A stretch of 64,000 bases of DNA from NCBI RefSeq assembly GCF_018617875.1, contig NZ_JACSKZ010000001.1, positions 496,001-560,000 on the forward strand, in the 5' to 3' direction. Each line of letters begins with the position of its first letter. Within the stretch, counting starts at the first letter, position 1. This DNA is from Exiguobacterium algae. GTDB taxonomy: Bacteria > Bacillota > Bacilli > Exiguobacteriales > Exiguobacteriaceae. Both the position numbers and the translations under genes were made by a program. The notes beneath the pieces were generated by a model. The model was not told where the DNA came from and searched no databases. It saw only the letters and a list, made by a program, of their open reading frames with translations. Shown piece after piece: positions 55,013 through 63,645 of this stretch.

Positions 55013-55057
55013 AAAAAAAGTCTTAGACGGACCATTCGGCCATCTAAGACTTTTTGT
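55013..55057 (-). terminator. Terminator of the amidase gene
   Basis: AAAAAGTCTTAGA/TCTAAGACTTTTT with a T-run on the minus strand. Confidence 0.88.
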
Positions 55058-55058
55058 G

Positions 55059-57164
55059 TTAATAATAGGTTCTCACGTATTGCGCGATCCCTTCTGCTAC
55101 TCCTTCTGCCATTCTTTGTCGTGAAGCGGCACTCTGTAGATACGTCAAGTCGGTCGGTGAGGAGATAAAACCGAGTTCGACCAGCGCTGACGGCATCGTA
55201 TTGTAGCGAATCACGTAATAGTTCGCCGTCTTCACACCACGGTTTGACATCGCAGACATCTTGCCGGACAAATTGCTCTGAATGTTTGAAGCAAGGACGC
55301 GACTTCTTGCGCTATGTGCCGAATAGGATGAATAGTACGTTTCGAGCCCTTTTGCGGCAGACGTTCCGGCAGCATTGACATGGATACTGACAAACAAGTC
55401 ACCACGCAACGTCTTCGCCGCCTGAACACGCTCATTGAGGGTCAAATAGATATCTGTCGAACGTGTTAATCTGACTTCATAGTTATACTTCGACCGGAGA
55501 TACGCCTCTGCACGTCTCGTTACATCGAAGGCGATCGTCTTCTCATACAGCGAACCGTTTACAGCTCCGGGATCTTTTCCACCATGTCCCGCATCAAGGA
55601 CGATGACCGTGTCCGCTGACGGACTAGGTTTCGATGTCGTCACGTAATCTGCAGAGATATAGGCATCTCGACCATTATATTTGAATTTATAAAAGCCGTT
55701 GACCGTTCCATAATGTTCGACTTCCGTCCCATGGTCCAGGCGACCTAACACATTTGAATTCAAGCTTGCACTCGAACGGACGTTCAACACATCTCCCGGG
55801 GTATTCGTATACACTTTCCCTTTCGACAACGCCGGGGCTGCCCCTTCCGTTAACCAGGATGTTGCAGTGTAATACGTCTCCGTACCAATATATACTTTCG
55901 ACCAGCTTGAATTGTAGTTACTGTACGTGACTTTCGTATATTTCGGAAGGACACGTAACACAGGTGATCGTTGGTGCGTCTTACCGAACAAGTTGACCGT
56001 CCGGTTCGCGTATCCTTCAACCTTCACCACTTCCGGCTGAGAAGACGTCGGTGGTTCAACCGGTGTTTTCTCTGATGAAATCCAAGCTGTCGGGGTGAAG
56101 TACGTCTGGTCCCCGATATAGACGACTGACCAGCTCGTGTTAAATTTGCTTGATTCGATTGCCGTGTTCATCGGTAACACTTTTTGTACCGGCGAACGCT
56201 GGCTTCGCTCTGAGAACAGTTTTAGATCACGATTAGCATAACCAGACTGTTTTTCGACAGTCGGTTCAGGTTTCCCCGGTGTAATGCCCCATGTCGGTGT
56301 GAAATATGTTTCATTTCCAAGATACACGACCGACCAGCTCGTGTTATATATACTCGAAACGACCGCCGTGTTGCGCGGCAGTACTTTTTGCACTGCTGAA
56401 CGTTGGCTTCGCTGCGAGAACAGTTTTAGATCACGGTTGGCATACCCGTCTTGTTTGATGACTTCCGACTTCGGCGTCCCTTCGGTGATGCCACGTGTGG
56501 GTGCGTAGTATGTTTCACTTCCAATATACACGACCGACCAACTCGTATTGTATACACTCGAGACGACCGCCGTGTTGCGCGGCAGTACTTTTTGCACCGC
56601 TGAACGTTGGCTTCGCTGCGAGAACAGTTTTAATTCACGGTTAGCATAGCCGTTTTGCTTCTCGACAGTCGATTCGGTACGTTTTGGCGTAATATACGCC
56701 TTTGCTGCATAGTACGTCTTCCCGTCTAATACAACAGTTGCCCATGAAGAGTTATACTCCGCATAGCTGACTTCAGTACCTTTTTTCAAAGTCGTCACGA
56801 TTGTCGCATTCCGATGCGCAGACACCCGGATATTAAGGTTCACGGTCGTGACCCCTGTCGCCAGTGTCGACTGCTTCGTCATCGCGCTCGAAGCGGTTGA
56901 ACGTTTACGGATATACTGAGCGGACGCATAATATGTACGATTGTTCCAATACACCTTGTGCCACGATTTACTGAACGTACCGTATTTCACTTTTGTTCCT
57001 CTTGGCAACGTGGTGATCACAGTTCCTTTCGTACTTGGCAGAGAACGGATGTTCAAATTGACAGTCGTCTCTCCATCATACGTAGCCGCTTCAACTTGAG
57101 GGAGTTGCATCCCAAAAAGGAGAACCGATAAGATGAGGGCAACCTTTAATAACTTCATATTCAT
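55059..57164 (-). CDS. Secreted N-acetylmuramoyl-L-alanine amidase with SH3b and repeat domains
   Basis: Cuts the amide bond between muramic acid and the stem peptide. 701 residues. Signal peptide 1-26 (cleavage near VEA-ATY). SH3b-like domains lie at about 30-87 and 103-160, with NLNIR motifs. Four tandem repeats follow at 172-238, 240-306, 308-381 and 384-445 (GYANR...LF...QRSQRS...VLP). Another SH3b lies at about 449-508. The C-terminal Amidase_3 domain has zinc ligands H527, E541 and H595 and catalytic E663. The repeats should bind the cell wall. ATG 57164 follows AAAGGAAT. Confidence 0.93.
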   Translation of the reverse strand: MNMKLLKVALILSVLLFGMQLPQVEAATYDGETTVNLNIRSLPSTKGTVITTLPRGTKVKYGTFSKSWHKVYWNNRTYYASAQYIRKRSTASSAMTKQSTLATGVTTVNLNIRVSAHRNATIVTTLKKGTEVSYAEYNSSWATVVLDGKTYYAAKAYITPKRTESTVEKQNGYANRELKLFSQRSQRSAVQKVLPRNTAVVSSVYNTSWSVVYIGSETYYAPTRGITEGTPKSEVIKQDGYANRDLKLFSQRSQRSAVQKVLPRNTAVVSSIYNTSWSVVYLGNETYFTPTWGITPGKPEPTVEKQSGYANRDLKLFSERSQRSPVQKVLPMNTAIESSKFNTSWSVVYIGDQTYFTPTAWISSEKTPVEPPTSSQPEVVKVEGYANRTVNLFGKTHQRSPVLRVLPKYTKVTYSNYNSSWSKVYIGTETYYTATSWLTEGAAPALSKGKVYTNTPGDVLNVRSSASLNSNVLGRLDHGTEVEHYGTVNGFYKFKYNGRDAYISADYVTTSKPSPSADTVIVLDAGHGGKDPGAVNGSLYEKTIAFDVTRRAEAYLRSKYNYEVRLTRSTDIYLTLNERVQAAKTLRGDLFVSIHVNAAGTSAAKGLETYYSSYSAHSARSRVLASNIQSNLSGKMSAMSNRGVKTANYYVIRYNTMPSALVELGFISSPTDLTYLQSAASRQRMAEGVAEGIAQYVRTYY
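55830..56651 (-). repeat. Tandem repeats within the amidase gene
   Basis: Four units of about 190-220 bases. The first two are almost identical in DNA; the third differs a little and the fourth is more diverged. It suggests recent duplication and possible length variation between strains. Confidence 0.85.
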
Positions 57165-57293
57165 CTAAAATATTCCTTTCTTCTGGCGGCATTCCCTACA
57201 TAACAACAACTTAATCGTAGCATATTGCTTTTTTAAAAAAAGTAAATATTTGAAAATCAGACGAACGATTTTCATAAAAAAGGTAAATACCGT

Positions 57294-58082
57294 TCAAGGG
57301 CGAAGACGAATCACGAAAAACACTTGATTGTCGTATGTCTCCCTCTCCACAATGAACGAATCCGGGACTGGAAACGCTTCGTTTAAATCACCGTCAAAGA
57401 GGAGTCCATCCTTCGGTTGTTGAATGACAAAACCGTCAAGCCGCTCAATCGGCGCCAATTTTAAGAAACGTTCGAAGTGACGTTCTCGCTTTATATATCG
57501 GTCGATTTTCTCAAAAGGTTTAACTTCCACACCGCCCCAATAACGACCCGTTTTGTAGTGTAAATAGTTGCGAACCGAAGGCTCGGTGATTGGATCTGGA
57601 GTCTGGTCGAATCGTCCGAAGTCCCGCGATGATTTTTCTTCGATCAACGGGTAGAGTGCCGCGAACAAATCAAAGCCAAACCTGTCCCCAATCGCCATCA
57701 CGGCAGACTGTACACCTTCAAGATGCGATTGAAGTGAATTATTAATCTTGTTTGGTTTTAACGCCTTGTCGCCTTCATAGGCGTTCAAAATTCTCCCCAC
57801 TTCCCCTGCCTCCTCGACAAGGCGGAAATAAAGGAGTGGGACTGAGTCGGTTCCATTAAGTTGATTGGGATGCTGTAACGGGATGGCATATTGATTGGCC
57901 AGACATGTGGAAATCACGATGACATCCAGCAGTTCTTCTTTCAATTGTTCCTCTTGACCACGTCTGAGGGCAGCCCCGACTTCCCCGACTTCTTCTAATA
58001 GACGCGCTAATCCTGATAGCGGACGCCAATATCCCCCCAAATGAAGAATCATTCGATCAATACGCTGTTGAATCTCTTTCAT
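57294..58082 (-). CDS. Tandem MazG-like pyrophosphohydrolase with unknown C-terminal domain
   Basis: 262 residues. Two MazG-type modules are joined. The first has EExxE (LLEEVGEVGAAL, E30-E31-E34) and the second acidic motif EELLD (E50-D53). The second module has the EExxE (LVEEAGEVGRIL, E90-E91-E94), but at the second motif it has LEGVQ (E122, Q125), so this half may be degenerate. About 100 residues of unknown fold follow (NYLHYKTGRYWGGVEV, ERHFERFLKL). ATG 58082 follows AGGTGGGAG. Confidence 0.7.
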   Translation of the reverse strand: MKEIQQRIDRMILHLGGYWRPLSGLARLLEEVGEVGAALRRGQEEQLKEELLDVIVISTCLANQYAIPLQHPNQLNGTDSVPLLYFRLVEEAGEVGRILNAYEGDKALKPNKINNSLQSHLEGVQSAVMAIGDRFGFDLFAALYPLIEEKSSRDFGRFDQTPDPITEPSVRNYLHYKTGRYWGGVEVKPFEKIDRYIKRERHFERFLKLAPIERLDGFVIQQPKDGLLFDGDLNEAFPVPDSFIVERETYDNQVFFVIRLRP

Positions 58083-58167
58083 TTTCTCCCACCTATCTTT
58101 CTGCCTTATTTACCAACCGCATGGTATACTATGCTCAATCAAGTTGTCCGGAAAGGGTTGGTCCCTC

Positions 58168-59301
58168 ATGTCTTCTACAAAGTTATGGCAATTGTTACGA
58201 TTCGTCCTCGTCGTAACCGGTTTGATCTTGATCACATGGCTACTCAATGTACTCTTCCAATATACGTATCCTTTCGTCCTCGCCCTACTGTTATCCTTGG
58301 TGACCGTTCCACTCGTCAACCTCTTTGAACGTAAATTGAACATGCCGCGCGCACTCGGGACCATCGTTTCCCTGCTGATTGTCTTAAGCGCCGTCGTCGG
58401 TGTCATCGTTCTTGTCATCATCCAGCTCATTCATTATGCTACGATTGCGGCAGAGCGACTGCCCGAACAAATCAAGACGTTTACCGAATACATCCAACGC
58501 TTGTTCAATGATAAGATTGCCCCGCTCCTCAACGACGCCTATGAAAGCTACCAGCAACTGAATCCCGGTCAGACGACTTCATTAGAAGGCGGGATCACAG
58601 AGCTCGGCGTCCAACTCGCTGCTGCGATTGGTGTCTTATCTCGAGGTGTTGCCAGTACGCTGCAGAGCATGCTCGCCGCCTTGCCGCTCGTGCTCTTGCT
58701 CGTCATCGTCATCGTCCTCGCCTGGTTTTTCATCACGAAAGATTGGCCGAGCTATATCGAATCACTCAATCGTATGAATAAACGGACCGGCTACAAGGAA
58801 TTTGAGGAAGTCATGATCAACCTCCGTTCAGCATTATTCGGATATGTACGGGCACAGGTCATTTTAATTTCCATGACGTTCGGAATTGTCTTAATCGGCT
58901 TGCTCATCCTACGGATCGACAACCCGCTCTCTGTCGCCTTGTTGGCTGCTTTCTTTGATCTATTACCGTATCTCGGCGTCGGAACACTGCTCATCCCTTG
59001 GGCCGCCTTTGCTGCCGTTTCCGGAGATTGGTACGTCACTATCGGATTGATTATCCTGTATATCATCGTAATCGTGCAGCGAAACTTCGCTGAACCTAAA
59101 ATCGTCGGATCCCATATCGGTTTGAACCCGCTCGCCGCCTTGATTGCCATCTTCGTCGGACTCAAACTTTTCGGGGTCCTCGGCTTCATCGTCGGCCCGG
59201 TTTTAGCCGTCCTCATTAAAGCATTATACAATGCCAAGGTCTTTCATTACATGTGGCGATTCATCGTCGGCAACCCTCATACGACAGTAAAAGAGCGATG
59301 A
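58168..59301 (+). CDS. AI-2E family (YtvI-like) membrane protein
   Basis: About 377 residues with seven to eight membrane segments and the PF01594 layout: an N-terminal hydrophobic block (LLRFVLVVTGLILITWLLNV), a central soluble helical part (residues about 90-150) and the conserved GSHIGLNPLAALIAIFVGLKLFG near the C-terminus. The family includes YtvI, TqsA and sodium/proton antiporter-like members; the substrate is unknown. ATG 58168 has GAAAGGG upstream. It is divergent from the MazG-like gene. Confidence 0.88.
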   Translation: MSSTKLWQLLRFVLVVTGLILITWLLNVLFQYTYPFVLALLLSLVTVPLVNLFERKLNMPRALGTIVSLLIVLSAVVGVIVLVIIQLIHYATIAAERLPEQIKTFTEYIQRLFNDKIAPLLNDAYESYQQLNPGQTTSLEGGITELGVQLAAAIGVLSRGVASTLQSMLAALPLVLLLVIVIVLAWFFITKDWPSYIESLNRMNKRTGYKEFEEVMINLRSALFGYVRAQVILISMTFGIVLIGLLILRIDNPLSVALLAAFFDLLPYLGVGTLLIPWAAFAAVSGDWYVTIGLIILYIIVIVQRNFAEPKIVGSHIGLNPLAALIAIFVGLKLFGVLGFIVGPVLAVLIKALYNAKVFHYMWRFIVGNPHTTVKER

Positions 59302-59321
59302 ATGATTCATCGCTCTTTTAC
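59289..59321. terminator. Bidirectional terminator
   Basis: AAAGAGCGATGAAT/ATTCATCGCTCTTT. The stop codon of the AI-2E family gene lies in its left arm. Confidence 0.88.
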
Positions 59322-59966
59322 GTCAGGCATGGCCACGACAGGTGTATCTGTTGACGGTTCAGGGTGCAACGCGAGCCCTGACGTTCCTGCCTCATAGGCA
59401 GCGACAGCCAAAATGCACGCATCGATTATATCGTCCACTTGAACGTTCGACATCTTCCACTTCCACGGGGAACTGTTCGAATAGCGGCGAAGCAATGCGA
59501 TTCGCTCATCCTGCCCCTCCTTCGTCTTTTTACTATTTTGCGCTTCCTGGCCTGTCATGACCGCGAAGCACACTTCAGGATGTGACTCGTAGACGTCCTC
59601 TGCCGTGATTCGTTGAAATTCGCGAATGCGCGGCGTCAAATTCCATGCCTGCTTACTAATTCCTTTCCCGGTCAACTCTCTGCTTTTTTCATTTGCAGCC
59701 TCATATGTCGATTCAGCTAACACCTCTTGAATCGGAGGGGTAAAAACGGACGCTTTCCGTCCTGAAAGTTGCGCACGCATCCACGCGTCGCACTCCCGGT
59801 TCGGTTGATTCACCGTTCCTAAATCTTTTGGCATGTCGACGAAATGCATCGCGCCATCAATCAATAAGTCTTCCAATGTCTCTGAGATGGTTAAACAGAG
59901 CGAGATGCTATCGTACGTGATTCGTACCCAGCCCCCACCTGCGCCATCAATTCCTACTCCTACCAC
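59307..59966 (-). CDS. DUF429 family protein (predicted RNase H-like)
   Basis: 219 residues. The DUF429 family is predicted to have an RNase H fold. Visible are the first strand with an aspartate (VGVGIDGAGGGWV), the acid in HFVDMPKDLG and the C-terminal acidic pair in VDDIIDACILAVAA. SHPEVCFAVMTG is a family motif. GTG 59966 has AGGAGG six bases upstream. It lies in the same direction as pepA, with a possible small membrane gene overlapping its start. Confidence 0.85.
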   Translation of the reverse strand: MVGVGIDGAGGGWVRITYDSISLCLTISETLEDLLIDGAMHFVDMPKDLGTVNQPNRECDAWMRAQLSGRKASVFTPPIQEVLAESTYEAANEKSRELTGKGISKQAWNLTPRIREFQRITAEDVYESHPEVCFAVMTGQEAQNSKKTKEGQDERIALLRRYSNSSPWKWKMSNVQVDDIIDACILAVAAYEAGTSGLALHPEPSTDTPVVAMPDVKER

Positions 59967-60114
59967 GGTGTACCTCCTGTAAAATCATCAACACGCCAAA
60001 GACGGCGAAAAACACTGTACTGCCCAACCAGAGTCGGTTCGGCCAAATCGTGTAGCATAACCCGCTTCCTATGGCCAAACCGATGATGATCAGACTTCCT
60101 TTTAACGTTCCCAC
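59947..60114 (-). CDS. Candidate 55-residue two-helix membrane protein
   Basis: An open frame fills the gap between pepA and the DUF429 gene. It overlaps the end of pepA by 13 bases and the start of the DUF429 gene by 20. GTG 60114 gives a basic start and two hydrophobic stretches: LIIIGLAIGSGLCYTI, and LWLGSTVFFAVFGVLMIL after a WPNR turn. No clear ribosome binding site precedes the GTG, so coupling to pepA or a later start (TTG in LAIG) must be assumed. Confidence 0.45.
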   Translation of the reverse strand: MGTLKGSLIIIGLAIGSGLCYTIWPNRLWLGSTVFFAVFGVLMILQEVHRGRSRN

Positions 60115-61544
60115 GTTTCAATCATTCGAGCAAGTGTACGGACCATGACCCCTGTCGGACCTTTTGGACCTAAATCACTCGCTGCGGCACGTTCACTCGT
60201 CCCGGCAATATCAAGATGAAGCCATGGCGTATCTCCGACAAACTCCCCGACGAACGCTCCGCCAAAAATCATATGGCCAAAACGACCTGGTGAGTTGTTC
60301 AAATCTGCCACTTCTGATTTTCTTACTTTGTTGATGAAGACATCGAAGTAAGGCATTTGCCAGACAAGCTCGTTTGTCTCACGGCTCGCTGATTCCAATG
60401 CATGATATAGCGTTTCGTCGTTCGTCAAGCAGCCTGTCACATCCGTTCCAAGTGCCACGAGGACACCGCCTGTCAATGTCGCCACATCGATGATGGCTTT
60501 CGGCTCGTACGTTTTGGCAAATGTGACCGCGTCGGCGAGTACGAGTCGACCTTCCGCGTCTGTGTTCAACACTTCAATCGTTTTCCCGTTCATGGCCGTG
60601 ATCACATCATCCGGCTTGAACGCGTCGCCAGAAATCATGTTGTCCGTCGCCCCGATGACACCGATGACGTTTTGTGCTGGTTTTGTCGCGCCGAGTGTTT
60701 CAAACAAACCAAGCACGGTGGCCGCGCCGCCCATGTCCCCTTTCATCCCGACAATGCCATCTTTCGGTTTGATCGAATAGCCGCCTGTATCAAACGTGAC
60801 GCCTTTTCCGACGACAGCGACTGGTGCCTCATCGCCCGCTCCATGGTATTCAAGGACAATCAATTTTGGAGGAATGGTCGACCCTTGGTTCACCGCAAGC
60901 AATGCGCCCATCCCGAGCCCTTCCATTTCCTCTTTCTCTAAAATACGATATTCGAAACCATGACGTTCCGCGAGTTCTACCGCGTAGTCTGCCAACGTTT
61001 CCGCCGTCAGGATGTTCGCAGGCATCATCGTCAACGTACGTGCCACGTTCACCCCTTTACCGTATGCCATCCCCGCTGTCAGATCGGCTTCGGTCACCTC
61101 ACCAAGTAATCGGATGCTCGGTGCCTCAGTTGTCTCTTTCGGCGTAGACTTGTATGTAGGGTGTTCATACGTCGCCATTTCGTAAGCTTCCGTAAAGACG
61201 CGTGCCGCACCTTCTGTAAATGTATCGAGTGCGATGGCGACGTCTTTCCAGCCACGTTGTTTAATTTGTTTCGCAACTTTCCCAAACCAATTCCGCATGT
61301 TTTCTGTCGTCAAGTCATTCCGTTGTCCGAGACCTACGAAACAAACACGCTTCGTTTCTCCTTCGAAAGTCGGCAATACCGTGACCTCGCCTGTTTTAGT
61401 TGAGACATCCCCTGACTGAATAAGTGATTTGACACGACCTCCATATAACGCATCGAAGCCTGAATCAATCGAGTCCGCTGCTCCGATCCCGACGACAAGC
61501 GTGTCGTATGAACCTGTCCAATCTAACTGTTCAATTTGATACAT
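60102..61544 (-). CDS. pepA: Leucyl aminopeptidase (M17, PepA)
   Basis: Dizinc aminopeptidase forming hexamers. 480 residues with an N-terminal macro-like domain and a catalytic domain showing GKGVTFDTGGYSIKP, MKGDMGGAATVLG and the family signature NTDAEGRLVLADA. YSIK replaces the more common LSLK. The metal-bound glutamate and aspartate are in these motifs. ATG 61544 follows AAAGGAAG. It is divergent from ptsI and probably leads the run pepA-small membrane ORF-DUF429. Confidence 0.95.
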   Translation of the reverse strand: MYQIEQLDWTGSYDTLVVGIGAADSIDSGFDALYGGRVKSLIQSGDVSTKTGEVTVLPTFEGETKRVCFVGLGQRNDLTTENMRNWFGKVAKQIKQRGWKDVAIALDTFTEGAARVFTEAYEMATYEHPTYKSTPKETTEAPSIRLLGEVTEADLTAGMAYGKGVNVARTLTMMPANILTAETLADYAVELAERHGFEYRILEKEEMEGLGMGALLAVNQGSTIPPKLIVLEYHGAGDEAPVAVVGKGVTFDTGGYSIKPKDGIVGMKGDMGGAATVLGLFETLGATKPAQNVIGVIGATDNMISGDAFKPDDVITAMNGKTIEVLNTDAEGRLVLADAVTFAKTYEPKAIIDVATLTGGVLVALGTDVTGCLTNDETLYHALESASRETNELVWQMPYFDVFINKVRKSEVADLNNSPGRFGHMIFGGAFVGEFVGDTPWLHLDIAGTSERAAASDLGPKGPTGVMVRTLARMIETWER

Positions 61545-61672
61545 GTTGCCACTTCCTTTCTATTTATATGGTAAGCATAGCGAACTTCTCCAAAATAATG
61601 AAATACTATGCGTAAGAGTCAAGAAATCTTCGAATTCATGGGCTAACTCCTCGTTGTGACGTCGTTTTATTT

Positions 61673-61678
61673 TATGAT
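61673..61678 (+). promoter_or_regulatory. Possible -10 box for ptsI
   Basis: TATGAT. The -35 is poor. Transcription from here would start near 61685, exactly where the leader's first stem begins. Confidence 0.4.
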
Positions 61679-61684
61679 AGGATA

Positions 61685-61830
61685 AGAAAGTACGCAATCC
61701 GGCTTCGCTTCTCGTAGAAGTGGGGCCATTTGGAATGGTCGAGGCTTCCCCTAGTCGTAGACCGTTGCTACTTTTAACTTTCGGGTTTCTCGTTAATTCC
61801 TTTTTCATTTCGGGTATGAAGTAACGAGAC
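61685..61830 (+). ncRNA. Structured 5' leader of ptsI
   Basis: Part of the 326-base gap between pepA and ptsI. P1: AAAGTA-c-GCAA (61687-61697) pairs with TTGCTACTTT (61765-61774). Inside it is a 12-bp hairpin, 61701-61712 with 61716-61727, with a CGT triloop, and a weaker GGT-CGA/TCG...ACC stem (61737-61763). Downstream a second element TCTCGTTA/TAACGAGA (61788-61795 with 61822-61829) encloses TTCAT/ATGAA. No T-run follows either stem, so it is not a simple terminator. I do not match it to a riboswitch class that I know. Confidence 0.55.
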
Positions 61831-61870
61831 TAGAAAGTACACTATTTCTTTGAAAAGAGGGACTACGCTT

Positions 61871-63589
61871 ATGTCACACATTAAAGGTATTGGCGCATCT
61901 GCAGGAATCGCGGTTGCGAAAGCATTCGTCATGGAGACTCCTTCATTCGACATCCCAACGAATAAGATCGATGATGTCGCAGCTGAGAAAGCACGTTTCC
62001 AGGATGCCATTGCTCAGTCAAAAACTGAACTTGAAGAGATCCGTGAAATCACACTTCGTGAACTAGGTCCAGACAAAGCTGAGATTTTCTCTGCTCACCT
62101 ACTCATCGTCGAAGATCCTGAGATCGTCTCACAAGTGAACGAGAAAATTGAAAGCGAACACATGAACGCTGCGAAGGCACTTGACGAAGTTGCCCAAATG
62201 ATGGTCATGATTTTCGAATCAATGGACAACGAGTACATGCGTGAGCGCGCAGCAGACGTACGTGATGTCACAAAACGTGTCATGGCACACATTCTCGGCG
62301 TGACGTTCGTGACACCTGCTTCTATTTCAGAAGAAGTGATCATCATCGCTGAAGACTTGACGCCATCCGATACGGCGCAATTGAACCGTAAATATGTCAA
62401 AGGGTTCGCGACGAACATCGGCGGACGTACATCTCACTCTGCGATTATGTCACGTTCACTCGAAATCCCGGCTGTCGTCGGTACAAAAGTTGCCTTAGAA
62501 GAAATCAAAAACGGCGACCTCGTCATCATCGACGGTACTGAAGGAGATGTATACGTCAACCCTTCAGAAGATCTCGTAAATGAATACGAAGCGAAGCGTG
62601 CCGAATTCGCCGCTTACAAAGAAGAATTGAAGCAACTCGTCAACGAAGAGTCTGTTACTGCTGATGGCCACAAAGTGAAGCTCGCGGCAAACATCGGTAC
62701 ACCAAACGACCTCGAAGGCGTATTGAGAAACGGTTCTGATGCAATCGGCTTGTACCGTACAGAATTCCTCTACATGGATTCTGAAACGTTCCCGACAGAA
62801 GAAGAACAATACGCAGCATATAAAACGGTAATTGAAGGCATGGAAGGCAAACAGGTTGTCATCCGTACACTCGATATCGGTGGCGATAAAGAGTTGTCTT
62901 ACCTCGACTTACCAAAAGAAATGAACCCGTTCCTCGGCTACCGTGCAATCCGTCTTTGCCTCGAGGAAACAGATTTGTTCCGCACACAACTTCGTGCCCT
63001 TCTCCGTGCATCAGCGCACGGTAACCTCGCCATCATGTTCCCAATGATCGCGACACTCGAAGAGTTCCGTGCAGCGAAAGCCCTTCTCCTCGAAGAAGAA
63101 GCGAAGTTGAAAGAAGAAGGAATCGAAGTTGGTAACTACGAAACAGGAATGATGGTTGAGATCCCATCAACGGCTGTCATGGCGAAACAATTCGCAAAAG
63201 AAGTCGACTTCTTCTCAGTCGGAACGAACGACTTGATTCAATACACGATGGCAGCAGACCGGATGAACGAAAAAGTATCTTACTTGTACCAACCGTTCAA
63301 CCCAGCAATCTTGAACCTTCTCCACAACGTCATCACAGAAGCACACAAAGCCGGCAAGTGGGTTGGTATGTGTGGTGAGATGGCTGGTGAAGAACTCGCC
63401 ATTCCAATCCTTCTCGGACTCGGTCTTGACGAATTCTCGATGTCGGCTTCAAGCGTCCTCCGTGCACGTAAGCTCGTCAAACGTTTGACGAAATCAGAAA
63501 CGGAAGCGATCGTAAACGAAGTCCTCAACATGGATACAGCTGAAGAAGTCGTCAACTTCCTTAGCGAAAAATTCGATATTAAAAAATAA
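61871..63589 (+). CDS. ptsI: PTS enzyme I
   Basis: PEP-protein phosphotransferase that phosphorylates HPr and so feeds all PTS permeases and DhaM. 572 residues. The phosphorylated histidine is H189 in [13 protein letters not shown]. The PEP-binding domain shows [25 protein letters not shown] and the C-terminal MCGEMAGE with the catalytic cysteine. ATG 61871 with an AGAGGG upstream; an in-frame TTG at 61850 is unlikely. ptsH is not immediately upstream here, unlike in Bacillus. Strong codon bias suggests high expression. Confidence 0.97.
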   Translation: MSHIKGIGASAGIAVAKAFVMETPSFDIPTNKIDDVAAEKARFQDAIAQSKTELEEIREITLRELGPDKAEIFSAHLLIVEDPEIVSQVNEKIESEHMNAAKALDEVAQMMVMIFESMDNEYMRERAADVRDVTKRVMAHILGVTFVTPASISEEVIIIAEDLTPSDTAQLNRKYVKGFATNIGGRTSHSAIMSRSLEIPAVVGTKVALEEIKNGDLVIIDGTEGDVYVNPSEDLVNEYEAKRAEFAAYKEELKQLVNEESVTADGHKVKLAANIGTPNDLEGVLRNGSDAIGLYRTEFLYMDSETFPTEEEQYAAYKTVIEGMEGKQVVIRTLDIGGDKELSYLDLPKEMNPFLGYRAIRLCLEETDLFRTQLRALLRASAHGNLAIMFPMIATLEEFRAAKALLLEEEAKLKEEGIEVGNYETGMMVEIPSTAVMAKQFAKEVDFFSVGTNDLIQYTMAADRMNEKVSYLYQPFNPAILNLLHNVITEAHKAGKWVGMCGEMAGEELAIPILLGLGLDEFSMSASSVLRARKLVKRLTKSETEAIVNEVLNMDTAEEVVNFLSEKFDIKK

Positions 63590-63598
63590 GTCACGAAG

Positions 63599-63636
63599 AA
63601 CGCCCCAACTCATTAGATGAGTTGGGGCGTTTCCTA
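63599..63636 (+). terminator. Terminator after ptsI
   Basis: CGCCCCAACTCAT/ATGAGTTGGGGCG followed by TTTCC. Confidence 0.8.
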
Positions 63637-63645
63637 TTGCCTTTT

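Noticed and set aside
55830-56651. Repeats as CRISPR array or mobile element
   Set aside because: They are in frame within the amidase and encode wall-binding modules; units are about 200 bases with no unique spacers.
61560-61808. 82-codon minus-strand ORF in the pepA-ptsI gap
   Set aside because: It runs across the paired arms of the ptsI leader, has no ribosome binding site and would converge into the pepA promoter.
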